A stretch of 40,186 nt of DNA from Lactiplantibacillus fabifermentans DSM 21115. Its GTDB lineage: Bacteria > Bacillota > Bacilli > Lactobacillales > Lactobacillaceae. Positions within the stretch are counted from its first letter, which is position 1. Each line of letters opens with the position of its first letter. The notes under the pieces are model-generated. The model made no database searches and was not told the origin of the DNA. It worked only from the letters and a program-made list of their open reading frames with translations. The stretch spans positions 1 to 40,186 of the forward strand of contig NZ_AYGX02000050.1 of assembly GCF_000498955.2 (NCBI RefSeq), written 5' to 3'. A program made the position numbers and the translations under genes. This document shows, piece by piece, positions 27,441 to 36,533 of the stretch.

Positions 27441-27848
27441 ATGAATGGTGGTTCAATTACGTCAATTCTGTTCATCGTGGTCATGTTCGCATTTTTATAC
27501 TTCTTCATGATCCGACCACAGAAAAAACAACAACAACAACATCAACAAATGTTAAGCAAAATTTCGCGTGGCGATAAGGTTACGACGATTGGTCGCTTAC
27601 ACGGGGTCGTTGATGAAGTCAACGAAGCCGACAAAACGGTGACGTTAGACTGTGACGGGATTTTCTTAGTATTCGATTTAAGCGCCATCGCCAAAATCGC
27701 ACCTAAAGAAAACGCCGCAACAACGGACGACAAAAAAGCTGACGATGACAAACCAGCTGCGGAATCATTTGCAGCTGATAGCGAAACTGATAGTGCGGCT
27801 GCCAGTGATGACAGTGCCGCTAGCGCCGCTGATTCTGAAGCAAAATAA
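27441..27848 (+). CDS. yajC: Preprotein translocase accessory subunit YajC
   Basis: A small membrane partner of the SecDF/SecYEG translocase. 135 residues. One N-terminal membrane helix (about 5-24, SILFIVVMFAFLYFFMI) is followed by the diagnostic RPQKKQQQQ and a cytoplasmic domain (GDKVTTIGRLHGVV). The tail (about 95-135) is an acidic, Ala/Ser/Asp-rich low-complexity stretch, longer than in many homologues. ATG 27441 with AGGAGCG. It is probably cotranscribed with tgt and closed by a hairpin followed by Ts. Confidence 0.95.
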   Translation: MNGGSITSILFIVVMFAFLYFFMIRPQKKQQQQHQQMLSKISRGDKVTTIGRLHGVVDEVNEADKTVTLDCDGIFLVFDLSAIAKIAPKENAATTDDKKADDDKPAAESFAADSETDSAAASDDSAASAADSEAK

Positions 27849-27858
27849 GTAACTAACC

Positions 27859-27892
27859 AAGCGACTGACTCTTCCGAGTTGGCCGCTTTTTT
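27859..27892 (+). terminator. Terminator after yajC
   Basis: AAGCG..ACTC pairs with GAGT..CGCTT with internal mismatches, followed by six Ts. Confidence 0.6.
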
Positions 27893-27952
27893 AGTGGTGT
27901 CATGCCATGTCAGGCTGCCCAAGATTACGTGAAAAGTGACGACCGGATTACT

Positions 27953-27980
27953 TTGCGACGAATGTACGTTCGTGTATAAT
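27953..27980 (+). promoter_or_regulatory. dinB promoter with LexA/DinR operator in the spacer
   Basis: TTGCGA (27953-27958), 16-base spacer, TATAAT (27975-27980). The spacer holds CGAATGTACGTTCG (27959-27972), one base off the SOS box CGAAC-N4-GTTCG. A repressor bound there would directly block RNA polymerase. Confidence 0.85.
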
Positions 27981-28010
27981 GAACATACTAGCGAAGAGGA
28001 GGCCGGGAAC

Positions 28011-29147
28011 ATGGCGCAATCAATTACTGCGGCACCCATTAAAGTTGAGACGAGTCGTAAAATCATTCATGTCGACATGGATGCTTTTTATGCGTCGATT
28101 GAAGAACGTGAAAACCCGGCCTATAAGACCCAACCGCTCGTCATTGCCCATGACCCACGGCAAACGGGCGGGCGTGGTGTGGTGACCACGGCTAACTATG
28201 TGGCCCGCCAATATGGGGTGCATTCCGCGATGCCCGCGGCTAAAGCGCTCGAGCTCTGCCCCAAAGCGGTGTTTAAAACGCCCAACTTTCCGTTATACCG
28301 CGAAGTATCGGCCCAGATTCACGATATTTTTCATGAGTATACCGATAAGATTGAACCGATTGCGTTTGATGAAGCTTATTTGGATGTGACCGAAAATAAA
28401 GTGAACATGCATAGTGCCGTTGAACTGGCGCACCGCTTACAACGTGAAATCTGGCATAAGACGCACTTAACTTGTTCGACCGGCATTTCATATAATAAAT
28501 TTATTGCCAAATTGGCATCGGATTATCGGAAACCGGCCGGCGTAACGATTGTGTTACCGCAAGACGCAGAACCTTTCTTATGGCGCGAACCGATTGAAAA
28601 GTTTCGTGGTGTCGGTAAAAAAACGGTGCCTAAAATGCACGACTTAGGTATTCAAAACGGTTATGATTTGTATCAACGGACTGAAATGGACTTGATTCAA
28701 CATTTTGGCAAACTCGGCTATATTTTGTATCGGCGCGTGCGCGGCAGCGATGACCGGCCCGTCGAATATTTACGGGAACGCAAGTCGATTGGTAAAGAGC
28801 GAACATTTGGGCCGTTTTTACAAACGCAAACGGAAGTGAACAGTCATTTAAAACAAATTGCGGGGCTCGTGGCCGAAAGTATGCAAAGTCATCAACGCCA
28901 CGGCAAGACGCTCGTATTGAAGTTACGGTATGGCGACTTTGTCACAATTACAAAGCGGCAAACGTTTAGCGAATTTTTGCCCAATGATGCCGAGACTTTC
29001 GACCAATATGCCGAAGAGATTTTTGACGAGGTCGTCGATGACCATTTTGACTCAGGAATTCGGTTATTAGGTATTACGCTGACCGGGTTAGCCCCGTTGG
29101 CTTTTGAAAATATAACCTTGCCGTTGTATCCCGACGCTCGCGATTAA
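28011..29147 (+). CDS. dinB: DNA polymerase IV (Y-family)
   Basis: An error-prone translesion polymerase of the damage response. 378 residues. Catalytic acidic residues D22 ([12 protein letters not shown]) and D120/E121 (FDEAYLD). [18 protein letters not shown] marks the palm/thumb, and a little-finger domain fills the C-terminal third. The terminal ITLPLYP stretch may be the sliding-clamp contact. ATG 28011 is chosen because GAGGAGG (27996-28002) lies eight bases before it; the frame opens 75 bases earlier, but that part overlaps the promoter and SOS box. It forms its own transcription unit. Confidence 0.96.
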   Translation: MAQSITAAPIKVETSRKIIHVDMDAFYASIEERENPAYKTQPLVIAHDPRQTGGRGVVTTANYVARQYGVHSAMPAAKALELCPKAVFKTPNFPLYREVSAQIHDIFHEYTDKIEPIAFDEAYLDVTENKVNMHSAVELAHRLQREIWHKTHLTCSTGISYNKFIAKLASDYRKPAGVTIVLPQDAEPFLWREPIEKFRGVGKKTVPKMHDLGIQNGYDLYQRTEMDLIQHFGKLGYILYRRVRGSDDRPVEYLRERKSIGKERTFGPFLQTQTEVNSHLKQIAGLVAESMQSHQRHGKTLVLKLRYGDFVTITKRQTFSEFLPNDAETFDQYAEEIFDEVVDDHFDSGIRLLGITLTGLAPLAFENITLPLYPDARD

Positions 29148-29149
29148 AT

Positions 29150-29178
29150 TTGGCGTAACGGCGAAGATTCGGTATACT
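29150..29178 (+). promoter_or_regulatory. Promoter of the nrnA-cshB pair
   Basis: TTGGCG (29150-29155), 17-base spacer, TATACT (29173-29178), about 55 bases before the ATG. Confidence 0.5.
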
Positions 29179-29234
29179 AGAGTACTGTGGCTGAAGTGGA
29201 CGCCACGTTAAAATAGGGAAGAGGAAGGATCATT

Positions 29235-30191
29235 ATGACCGTCCAATCAGAAATATTAGCATTAATTAAACAAGCTAAAACCATTATTATTCATCGCCAC
29301 CAACGTCCTGATCCCGATGCCATCGGGAGTCAACTTGGCATGGCTGAAATTATTAAAACGAGTTTTCCAGACAAAAAAGTTCTCACCCCTGGCAAGCAAT
29401 ATCATGGCTTCGATTGGTTAGGCCAAATGGATACGGTCACTGAAGCGGACTATGAAGATGCTTTAGTGTTAGTGTTAGATACCGCTAATCAACCCCGCGT
29501 CGATGGCGAACTTTACAATACTGGTAAGGCGCTCGTTAAAATTGATCATCATCCTAACGACGATGCTTTCGGCGACCCGCAATGGGTAGATGTCGATGCG
29601 TCGAGCACGAGTGAATTGGTCTATGAATTTTATGCGGCTTTTAAAGATGAATTGACGTTAGACGCCAATGCCGCACGATTATTGTATGCCGGTATCGTCG
29701 GTGATACCGGGCGCTTTTTATATTCCGCAACTAAGCCTAGCACGATGCGCGCTGCGGCCGCGTTGATGGAAGCGGGGGCCGACGCAACCGAAGTTAACCG
29801 GATTGAAGATACGATTACGTTACCCGTCGCGCGGTTATCGGCGTACGTTTACGAACATTTAACACAACTAGACTCGGGCGCTGCCTACGTTATTTTAACT
29901 AACGACATCATGGATTCCTTTGAAATCGGCGATGCTAGCACTGCTGGGGTTGTACCGTTACCCGGTCGGATTGATACCGTCAAATGTTGGGCCATCTTTG
30001 TCCAACAAAAAGAAGGTGACTTCCGGATTCGGTTACGGTCTAAAGGTCCGGCGATTAATGAATTAGCGAAATTACATGACGGCGGAGGCCATCCCATGGC
30101 TTCTGGCGCCAAAGCCCAAGACCAACAAGAAATTGAAACAGTTGTCCGTCAACTCGATGAAGTTGCACGGCAGGATAAGAAAGAGGTTTAA
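29235..30191 (+). CDS. nrnA: DHH/DHHA1 phosphoesterase, NrnA-like (oligoribonuclease/pAp phosphatase)
   Basis: 318 residues, same length class as Bacillus NrnA, which degrades RNA fragments of a few nucleotides and 3'-phosphoadenosine 5'-phosphate. Motif I is HRHQRPDPDAIGS (20-32) with metal-binding D26/D28. The DHH motif is D104-H105-H106 (KIDHHPND). The DHHA1 substrate domain contains GGGHPMASGA near 282-291. GdpP-type membrane and GGDEF domains are absent, which separates it from cyclic-di-AMP phosphodiesterases, although some stand-alone DHH proteins cleave pApA. The start is ATG 29235 with AGAGGAAGG. The helicase gene starts two bases after its stop, so RNA unwinding and degradation genes are coupled. 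Confidence 0.88.
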   Translation: MTVQSEILALIKQAKTIIIHRHQRPDPDAIGSQLGMAEIIKTSFPDKKVLTPGKQYHGFDWLGQMDTVTEADYEDALVLVLDTANQPRVDGELYNTGKALVKIDHHPNDDAFGDPQWVDVDASSTSELVYEFYAAFKDELTLDANAARLLYAGIVGDTGRFLYSATKPSTMRAAAALMEAGADATEVNRIEDTITLPVARLSAYVYEHLTQLDSGAAYVILTNDIMDSFEIGDASTAGVVPLPGRIDTVKCWAIFVQQKEGDFRIRLRSKGPAINELAKLHDGGGHPMASGAKAQDQQEIETVVRQLDEVARQDKKEV

Positions 30192-30193
30192 AT

Positions 30194-31540
30194 ATGACCG
30201 CAAGTTTTAACGATTTTCAACTGCAGCCGTTTTTGATGCAAGCATTACAAGAAATCAACTTCCGTAAACCAACGACGGTGCAAGAAAAGTTGATTCCGGT
30301 CATCGCAGCCGGCCGCAGTGTGATTGGTCAATCGGCTACTGGTAGTGGGAAGACCCACACCTTCTTATTACCGATGATCAACAAATTAGACGCTGATGAA
30401 CGCCGTGTGCAAGCGGTAATTACGACGCCGAGTCGGGAATTGGCTTACCAAATTCAAGCCGCGGCTAAGCAATTGATTAGCCACAGCCCCAAAGCCTTAC
30501 ACATCGGTTTGTATGTTGGTGGGACCGACAAGCAAGAACAAATCAATAAGTTGAATCGCCACCAACCTCAATTAATCATTGGGACACCGGGGCGGATTTT
30601 AGACTTGATTCGTTCGCAAGCTTTAGATGTGCATACGGCGACCCAACTCGTCGTCGACGAAGCGGACATGACGTTGGACTTAGGGTTCTTAAACGTCGTT
30701 GACCAAATTGCCGGGCGAATGCCAGCGGACTTGCAAATGCTCGTGTTCTCCGCGACGATGCCGCAAAAGTTAACGCCATTTTTGAAGAAGTACATGAATA
30801 ATCCCGTCATGGAAGAAATTCCAGTTGAATCGGTCATCAGTCCAACGATTGACAACTGGCTGATTTCAACGAAGAGTCATGACAAGAATAGTATTATCTA
30901 CCGGTTATTAACGATTGGTGAACCATACTTAGTTTTGATTTTCGCCAATACGAAGGAACGGGTCCAAGAATTAACGCACTATTTACGCCAACAAGGCTTA
31001 ACGGTTGCAATGATTCATGGGGACATCCAACCGCGTGAACGGAAACGGGTCATGCGTGATGTCCAAAACTTGAAGTATCAATTCGTCGTCGCCACCGACT
31101 TAGCGGCCCGGGGAATCGATATCCAAGGCGTTTCGCACGTCATCAACGATGATATTCCAAACGACTTAGAGTTCTTCATTCACCGCGTCGGCCGGACGGG
31201 TCGTAACGGGATGGCCGGGACTGCCATTACGCTTTACAGTCCAGGTGAAGAAGACAAAGTCAGTGAAGTCGAAGCATTAGGCGTGAAGTTCAAGCCGAAA
31301 GCTATCCGTGACGGTGAAATTGTCGATTCCTACGACCGGAACCGCCGGGTCAAACGGGGACCAAAGCAAGAAAAATTAGACCCAACCTTGATTGGGTACG
31401 TTAAGAAGTCAAAGAAAAAAATCAAGCCGGGCTACAAGCGCCGTATTCGGACTAAGATTGCGGACAAAGCCCGCATGGATCGCCGTATCGAACAACGTGC
31501 CGCTGCCCGTAAAGAACGTAAGGATCGTAAGTCACGTTAA
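30194..31540 (+). CDS. cshB: DEAD-box RNA helicase, CshB-like
   Basis: An ATP-dependent RNA helicase for RNA folding, decay or ribosome assembly, often needed in the cold. 448 residues. Q motif region TTVQEKLIPVI; motif I SATGSGKT (47-54); DEAD at 155-158; SAT at motif III; HRVGRTGRNG motif VI. The C-terminal tail (about 390-448) is strongly basic (KKSKKKIKPGYKRR) and likely binds RNA. The overall shape is closest to Bacillus CshB (YqfR) rather than the longer CshA, but the choice between paralogues is by eye. Coupled to nrnA by a two-base gap and followed by an intrinsic terminator. Confidence 0.88.
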   Translation: MTASFNDFQLQPFLMQALQEINFRKPTTVQEKLIPVIAAGRSVIGQSATGSGKTHTFLLPMINKLDADERRVQAVITTPSRELAYQIQAAAKQLISHSPKALHIGLYVGGTDKQEQINKLNRHQPQLIIGTPGRILDLIRSQALDVHTATQLVVDEADMTLDLGFLNVVDQIAGRMPADLQMLVFSATMPQKLTPFLKKYMNNPVMEEIPVESVISPTIDNWLISTKSHDKNSIIYRLLTIGEPYLVLIFANTKERVQELTHYLRQQGLTVAMIHGDIQPRERKRVMRDVQNLKYQFVVATDLAARGIDIQGVSHVINDDIPNDLEFFIHRVGRTGRNGMAGTAITLYSPGEEDKVSEVEALGVKFKPKAIRDGEIVDSYDRNRRVKRGPKQEKLDPTLIGYVKKSKKKIKPGYKRRIRTKIADKARMDRRIEQRAAARKERKDRKSR

Positions 31541-31569
31541 ACTTTTCGTGATTGCTTGACCAGTTAAGA

Positions 31570-31616
31570 GTCATATCGCGTGATGCTCATGAGGGCTAAG
31601 GCGGTATGACTTTTTT
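31570..31616 (+). terminator. Intrinsic terminator after cshB
   Basis: GTCATATCGC (31570-31579) pairs with GCGGTATGAC (31601-31610), followed by six Ts. Confidence 0.82.
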
Positions 31617-31735
31617 AGTACTAACTATTCCAGCTGATATGTGTAAGGCAACGTGTTGGCATCATTCAGATTTAAACGTGACCAGCTACGACTTATTTCA
31701 AATAATCAAGTTAATGAGCATTGAAAAACTGTTGA

Positions 31736-31914
31736 GCCGGGCGCTACTAGGTGATGCGCCGTGTCGCAAACCTAGCACAGTGGGCTTGTGTGCTGGGTTT
31801 GGGGCCGACTTTTAAGACCGGCAGCGGGGTATGGACGGGCTTAAAAGCGCCCTTGGGACCGACTTCTGGCCCAAGGTCTGCCCCATGGCGCCGTCACCTA
31901 GTAGCGCCCGGCGG
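31736..31914 (-). repeat. Family A cloverleaf element, copy A4 (reverse)
   Basis: Closing stem: GCCGGGCGCTACTAGGTGA (from 31736) pairs with TCACCTAGTAGCGCCCGGC ending at 31912. Plus-strand arms: AAACCTAGCACA with TGTGCTGGGTTT; CTTTTAAG with CTTAAAAG; CCTTGGG (31851-31857) with CCCAAGG (31870-31876). On the minus strand the loop is CCAGAAGTCGGT. It ends 14 bases before the alaS -35 box. Confidence 0.85.
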
Positions 31915-31927
31915 CTAGCCGAAACAG

Positions 31928-31956
31928 TTGACAAGCCCGGTTAAATTTTCTATACT
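31928..31956 (+). promoter_or_regulatory. Promoter of the alaS T-box leader
   Basis: TTGACA (31928-31933), exact 17-base spacer, TATACT (31951-31956). Transcription should start near 31963. Confidence 0.85.
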
Positions 31957-31962
31957 TTGCAG

Positions 31963-32171
31963 AGTAAGGACATATTATCGAGCCATGTCGGTTTAGAAAC
32001 GCTTTGGTCGCTGGAAAAAGTGCGGTGTCTCGATAATGCTACCGAATGAAGCAATGACTAGCTAACTAGTCCGTCTCTCTGCGTTAAAGAGCTTAAGAGG
32101 TAAACGAACACATCGTTGCAAGCAAAGTGGTACCGCGTTAACAGCGTCTTTGCTAGCAACGGTGTTTTTTT
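31963..32171 (+). promoter_or_regulatory. T-box riboswitch (alanine) for alaS
   Basis: A leader that senses uncharged tRNA-Ala and controls read-through into alaS. Stem I is closed by ATTATCGAG with CTCGATAAT. The specifier is probably GCT (Ala) at 32038-32040, directly after that stem. The T-box core TGGTACCGCG (32128-32137) lies in the antiterminator region. The terminator pairs CGTTGCAAGCAAAG (32114-32127) with CTTTGCTAGCAACG (32148-32161) and ends in seven Ts. Confidence 0.93.
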
Positions 32172-32210
32172 GCCTAAAAATGGATAAATAGAGGAAGGGT
32201 GCCAAGTTTA

Positions 32211-34856
32211 ATGAAAAAATTAAGCAGTAGTGAAATTCGGCAAATGTATTTAGACTTTTTCCACGAAAAAGGTCATACCATCGTGCCGAGTGCGTCGTTA
32301 GTTCCCCAAGATGACTCAACGTTATTATGGATTAACTCTGGGGTTGCCACGATGAAGAAGTATTTTGATGGCTCAGTCGTTCCAGATAATCCGCGCATGA
32401 CGAGTTCACAAAAATCCATCCGGACCAACGATATTGAAAATGTTGGGCGGACCGCTCGGCATCATACGTTGTTTGAAATGCTGGGGAACTTCTCAGTTGG
32501 TGATTACTTCAAAAAAGAAGCGATTGCGTGGGCTTGGGAACTTTTGACCTCACCAAAATGGTTTGGTTGGGACCCTGAAAAGTTATACATGACGGTCTAT
32601 CCAAAAGATACCGATGCGGCTAAATTCTGGGAAGCAACCGGCGTGGCTCCTGATCATATTGTTAAAGTTGAAGACAACTTCTGGGATATTGGTCAAGGCC
32701 CATCCGGCCCTGATTCAGAAATTTTCTACGATCGTGGTGAAGCTTTCAATAATTTAGCGGAAGACGATCCTGAAAATTATCCGGGTGGCGAAAATGAACG
32801 TTATTTGGAAGTTTGGAACATTGTGTTCTCACAATTTAACCATACCCCTGAAAATACGTACGAACCACTTCCTCGTAAAAACATTGATACGGGGATGGGC
32901 TTAGAACGGGTCGTTTCGATTTTCCAAAACGCCCCAACCAACTTTGAAACCGACTTGTTCTTGCCAATCATTCGCAAGACGGAAGCCCTCAGCGAAACTG
33001 GTAAAAAATATGGTGACAATGCCCAAGACGACGTGTCGTTTAAAGTCATTGCCGACCATGCCCGGGCGATTACATTTGCCATTTCTGATGGCGCCTTACC
33101 TTCGAATGAAGGGCGGGGCTACGTCATCCGGCGTTTAATTCGGCGGGCGATTGTCCATGGTCAAAAGCTCGGTTTGAACCAAGCCTTCTTAGACCAATTA
33201 GTCCCAATCGTTGGTGAAATCATGCAATCTCATTATCCAGATGTGTTGAAGAATGCCGATTACATTGAAAAAATCGTCAGTTCTGAAGAAAGTCGTTTTA
33301 ATGAAACTTTGAATGATGGGTTAACCTTATTGAATAACTTGATTGCCGACACTAAGGCGGCTAAGCAAGATACCTTGCCGGGTGTGGATGCGTTCAAGTT
33401 ATACGATACGTACGGTTTCCCATTTGAATTAACGAAAGAATACGCTAGTGACGAAGGCTTAAAGGTCGACGAAGCCGGCTTTGAAGTTGAAATGAAAGCC
33501 CAACGTGACCGGGCCCGCAATGCGCGGAGCAATGCTAAGTCGATGGGTGTGCAACGCGGCTTGTTGATTGACATCAAGACACCGAGCGAATACGTGGGTT
33601 ACGATGAATTGACTGACGTGCATGGCGACTTAAAAGACATCATTGTTGATGAAAAACTCGTGGATGAAGTCCAAAAAGGCACCGCTGAAATGATCTTCAG
33701 CAAAACGCCATTTTACGCTGAAATGGGTGGGCAAGTAGCTGACCGTGGTGTTATTTTAGATGCCGATGGGAATACCGTTGCCAATGTGACGGACGTGCAA
33801 AATGCCCCTAACAAACAACATTTGCACACCGTCGAAGTCTTAAAGCCAATGCACAAAGACCAAACTTATACGTTAAACGTTGATTTGGCTTTCCATGCGA
33901 AGGTTGAAAAGAACCATACCGCGACCCACTTGTTAGACCAAGCGTTACGTGACGTTTTAGGCGAACACACCCAACAAGCCGGTTCATTAGTGGAACCCGA
34001 CTACTTGCGGTTTGACTTTACCCACTTTGGTCAAGTCACGGCGGCAGAAATCGCCAAAGTCGAACAAATCGTCAACGATAAGATTTGGGCCGCCTTACCC
34101 GTTTCAGCCATCCAAACGGACCAAGAAACCGGTCATAAGATGGGCGCCATCGCCGTCTTTACGCAAAAATATGGCAAAATCGTCCGAGTCGTTTCCATTG
34201 GCGACTACTCGATTGAATTTGATGGTGGGACCCACGTTAACAACAGTAGTGAACTCGGCTTATTCAAGATTGTTTCTGAATCCGGGGTTGGTGCCGGGGT
34301 TCGGCGGATTGAAGCCGTTACTTCTAAAGAAGCCTTTGAATTATTGTCACAAGAAGAAGGCTGGTTGAAGACGATTGCGGCGCAAGTTAAAGCGCCACAA
34401 TTGAAAGATACCACTGACCGGGTCAGCCAACTCCAAGCTGACTTGAAGGCCGAACAACAAAAGACCGCCGCCCTTGAAAGCAAGTTAGCGAAGCAACAAG
34501 CGGGCGCCATCTTCGAACAAGTCGATGACGTTAACGGGACGACTTTGATTGCCCAACAAGTGCAAGTTTCTGGAATGGACCAATTACGGCAAATGAGCGA
34601 TACTTGGCAAGCTAAGCACTATTCCGATGTCTTAGTCTTAGGGACGGTCATCGGCGAAAAAGTTAACTTATTAGTCGCCGTTAGTGACGACAAAGTTAAA
34701 GCTGGCCTCAAAGCGGGCGACTTGATCAAAGCCATTGCACCTAAAGTTGGTGGCGGTGGTGGCGGTCGGCCAAACTTAGCCCAAGCCGGTGGGAAGAAGC
34801 CGGAAGGGTTGCCAGCAGCCTTGAAAGCCGCCCATGAATGGCTGAATGAACAGTAA
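32211..34856 (+). CDS. alaS: Alanyl-tRNA synthetase
   Basis: Charges tRNA-Ala with alanine. 881 residues, full length. Class II catalytic core at about 1-240 (IRQMYLDFFHEKGHTIVPSA, RTNDIENVGRTARHHTLFEM), then the G3:U70-recognition domain. The editing domain contains HTATHLL (ligand histidines) and the later zinc/editing part VSIGDYSIEFDGGTHV. The C-Ala domain ends with a glycine-run VGGGGGGRPNLAQAGG. ATG 32211 is chosen because GAGGAAGGG (32191-32199) lies upstream; the frame's GTG at 32199 is inside that site. Expression is gated by the T-box leader. Confidence 0.98.
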   Translation: MKKLSSSEIRQMYLDFFHEKGHTIVPSASLVPQDDSTLLWINSGVATMKKYFDGSVVPDNPRMTSSQKSIRTNDIENVGRTARHHTLFEMLGNFSVGDYFKKEAIAWAWELLTSPKWFGWDPEKLYMTVYPKDTDAAKFWEATGVAPDHIVKVEDNFWDIGQGPSGPDSEIFYDRGEAFNNLAEDDPENYPGGENERYLEVWNIVFSQFNHTPENTYEPLPRKNIDTGMGLERVVSIFQNAPTNFETDLFLPIIRKTEALSETGKKYGDNAQDDVSFKVIADHARAITFAISDGALPSNEGRGYVIRRLIRRAIVHGQKLGLNQAFLDQLVPIVGEIMQSHYPDVLKNADYIEKIVSSEESRFNETLNDGLTLLNNLIADTKAAKQDTLPGVDAFKLYDTYGFPFELTKEYASDEGLKVDEAGFEVEMKAQRDRARNARSNAKSMGVQRGLLIDIKTPSEYVGYDELTDVHGDLKDIIVDEKLVDEVQKGTAEMIFSKTPFYAEMGGQVADRGVILDADGNTVANVTDVQNAPNKQHLHTVEVLKPMHKDQTYTLNVDLAFHAKVEKNHTATHLLDQALRDVLGEHTQQAGSLVEPDYLRFDFTHFGQVTAAEIAKVEQIVNDKIWAALPVSAIQTDQETGHKMGAIAVFTQKYGKIVRVVSIGDYSIEFDGGTHVNNSSELGLFKIVSESGVGAGVRRIEAVTSKEAFELLSQEEGWLKTIAAQVKAPQLKDTTDRVSQLQADLKAEQQKTAALESKLAKQQAGAIFEQVDDVNGTTLIAQQVQVSGMDQLRQMSDTWQAKHYSDVLVLGTVIGEKVNLLVAVSDDKVKAGLKAGDLIKAIAPKVGGGGGGRPNLAQAGGKKPEGLPAALKAAHEWLNEQ

Positions 34857-34895
34857 GCTATTTTATTACGAATGTGTTACATCAAAGTTGATTGA

Positions 34896-34924
34896 TTGTA
34901 CTTCATATAAGCATTTAGTAAAAT
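34896..34924 (+). promoter_or_regulatory. Promoter of the ireB-ruvX-yrzB operon
   Basis: TTGTAC (34896-34901), 17-base spacer, TAAAAT (34919-34924), 36 bases before the ireB ATG. No terminator for alaS was seen, so read-through is possible. Confidence 0.5.
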
Positions 34925-34959
34925 AGACTAGAAGCGGAAACTAGCGGGAGGTGCTTTAT

Positions 34960-35229
34960 ATGAGTTCATTAGACAAAACAATGTACTTTGACTTCGATAA
35001 TGACAACGTTAAGGATGTCCATGACACGTTAACGACAGTTTATGAAGCGTTACAAGAAAAGGGCTATAACCCGATTAATCAAATCGTTGGTTATTTGCTA
35101 TCCGGTGATCCGGCGTATATCCCGCGTTTAAAGGATGCTCGTAATTTGATCCGGAAGCACCAACGCGATGAAATTATCGAAGAACTTGTCAAGTCGTATT
35201 TGAAGGCAGATAAGGATGTCAATGCATGA
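34960..35229 (+). CDS. ireB: IreB family regulatory protein (UPF0297)
   Basis: An 89-residue protein of the UPF0297/IreB family. In enterococci IreB is phosphorylated by the PASTA kinase IreK and restrains cephalosporin resistance. Family hallmarks are the N-terminal [33 protein letters not shown] and the basic [25 protein letters not shown] 34960 has GGGAGG at 34946-34951; a GTG three codons earlier overlaps that site. Its stop overlaps the ruvX start (ATGA), so the two are coupled. The conserved alaS-ireB-ruvX-yrzB order is a Firmicute hallmark. Confidence 0.94.
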   Translation: MSSLDKTMYFDFDNDNVKDVHDTLTTVYEALQEKGYNPINQIVGYLLSGDPAYIPRLKDARNLIRKHQRDEIIEELVKSYLKADKDVNA

Positions 35230-35660
35230 AGTTAATGGGGTTAGATGTTGGTTCACGAACCGTGGGCGTTGCCGTTAGCGATGTTTTTGGCTGGACAGCA
35301 CAAGGCGTCGAAATTGTTCGCATCAATGAAGATGAAGAACAATTCGGCATTGACCGGATTGCTGAACTAGTGAAAGAACATGACGCGGGCGGATTTGTAC
35401 TCGGCTTGCCGAAGAATATGAATAACACGCTCGGACCGCGGGCAGAAGCCGCCCAACATTATGGTGAGCTACTAACGGAGCGGTTCCATTTACCCGTTGA
35501 CTTTGAAGACGAGCGCTTAACAACTGTTGAAGCTGAACGCATGCTCGTGGAAGAAGCCAACACATCGCGTAAAAAACGCAAAAAGGTGATTGACAAGTTA
35601 GCGGCAAGCCTGATCTTGCAAAACTACTTGGATCGCCATGGCAAACTCACACAAGAATAG
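35226..35660 (+). CDS. ruvX: Putative pre-16S rRNA nuclease / Holliday junction resolvase-like RuvX (YqgF)
   Basis: An RNase H-fold nuclease of the YqgF family that finishes 16S rRNA 5'-end maturation in characterised species; the resolvase role is less certain. 144 residues. Catalytic acidic residue D7 ([16 protein letters not shown]); second-site [14 protein letters not shown]; late [12 protein letters not shown] and the terminal [14 protein letters not shown] contribute the remaining acidic positions. It overlaps ireB by four bases, with yrzB 12 bases downstream. Confidence 0.95.
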   Translation: MKLMGLDVGSRTVGVAVSDVFGWTAQGVEIVRINEDEEQFGIDRIAELVKEHDAGGFVLGLPKNMNNTLGPRAEAAQHYGELLTERFHLPVDFEDERLTTVEAERMLVEEANTSRKKRKKVIDKLAASLILQNYLDRHGKLTQE

Positions 35661-35672
35661 CGAGGAACTAGC

Positions 35673-35969
35673 ATGAGCCAAAACCAAAATAGTCAAGACA
35701 ACCAAGTCATCACCTTAGTCGATGACGAGGGTAATGAAACGTTATTTAATATCTTATTCACGTTCGACTCAGAAGACTTCGGTCACTCATACATCTTATT
35801 GTATCCGGCCGACGCCGCTGCCGACGAAGAAGTCGATATTCAAGCTTATATCTTCAACCCAGACGATGAAGATAACGGCGAATTAAAGCCAATTGAATCC
35901 GATGAAGAATGGGATATGGTTGAAGAAGTGTTAAACACTTTCTTAGCCGACGATGGCGGGATGCAATAG
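35673..35969 (+). CDS. yrzB: UPF0473 family protein YrzB
   Basis: A 98-residue, very acidic protein of the DUF1292/UPF0473 family, found directly after ruvX in most Firmicutes. Recognised by ITLVDDEGNETLFNILFTF and GHSYILLYPA. No catalytic residues are evident and its function is unknown. ATG 35673 with CGAGGAAC ten bases before. Last gene of the ireB operon, followed by a strong terminator. Confidence 0.92.
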   Translation: MSQNQNSQDNQVITLVDDEGNETLFNILFTFDSEDFGHSYILLYPADAAADEEVDIQAYIFNPDDEDNGELKPIESDEEWDMVEEVLNTFLADDGGMQ

Positions 35970-35986
35970 GCAACCTAGTCACACTA

Positions 35987-36025
35987 AAACGCACGCACAT
36001 CAGCGATGATGGCGTGCGTTTTTCT
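35987..36025 (+). terminator. Intrinsic terminator after yrzB
   Basis: AAAACGCACGC (35987-35997) pairs with GCGTGCGTTTT (36012-36022), with CATC/GATG inside and Ts at the end. Confidence 0.88.
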
Positions 36026-36065
36026 TTTGATTAATAAAATAACTTTAAGGATAGCTGGCATTGCC

Positions 36066-36245
36066 GCTGTCGGCTGACCGTAATTCCAGCCGCCATGGGG
36101 ACCGGGCCAAGCCTGAGAAGCGGTCTTGGCCCTCGCTTTTGAGCCTGAAAAGAGAGTCTCAAAAGACGTCCGTGGTGTAAACCGGATACAGCCCAATCCC
36201 GTTAACACACCCGCATGGCGGCTTCCATTACGGTCAGCCGGCAGC
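36066..36245 (+). repeat. Family A cloverleaf element, copy A5
   Basis: Closing stem of about 30 bp: GCTGTCGGCTGACCGTAAT (from 36066) and CAGCCGCCATG, with their complements at 36214-36245. First arm GGGCCAAG (36104-36111) with CTTGGCCC (36125-36132), loop CCTGAGAAGCGGT. Second arm CTTTTGAG with CTCAAAAG. Third arm GTGGTGTAAA with a GTTAACAC segment, weaker. It forms an inverted pair with A6. Confidence 0.85.
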
Positions 36246-36533
36246 TAGATTGTTTTTTATAATAATGATCCACGCTAATTGGATTTTGTGGTTGGGAGGA
36301 TGCATGTTGAACGTTTTTTTCATGGGCGTTTGGGAATGACGTTAGTGGGTAGATTGAGTAAGAATTGCACATAAATATAATAGTGGATTATCTGACTTCA
36401 GAAGTTAATCACTAAATTTTGGGGACGAATATCGGTTGAACAATGTCACAATGGAGTGCCGATACACAAACCTTTGTTATATTGTAATCATCATAACCTG
36501 AATATTAGAAATAGTGCCGCGAGTTTATTGTTA
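36246..36533 (+). other. 288-base AT-rich spacer between inverted copies A5 and A6
   Basis: No convincing gene. A short 24-codon frame from the ATG at 36300 overlaps its own GGGAGG and is unlikely to be used. TATAAT at 36258-36263 has no partner -35 box. Base composition is far more AT-rich than the flanking elements. Confidence 0.4.

Noticed and set aside
27542-28066. 174-codon minus-strand frame across yajC and the dinB promoter
   Set aside because: It is antisense to the low-complexity yajC tail, has no ribosome site, and runs through the yajC terminator and the dinB SOS box.
36300-36374. 24-codon frame between A5 and A6
   Set aside because: Its ATG touches its GGGAGG, leaving no spacing for initiation, and nothing supports its translation.
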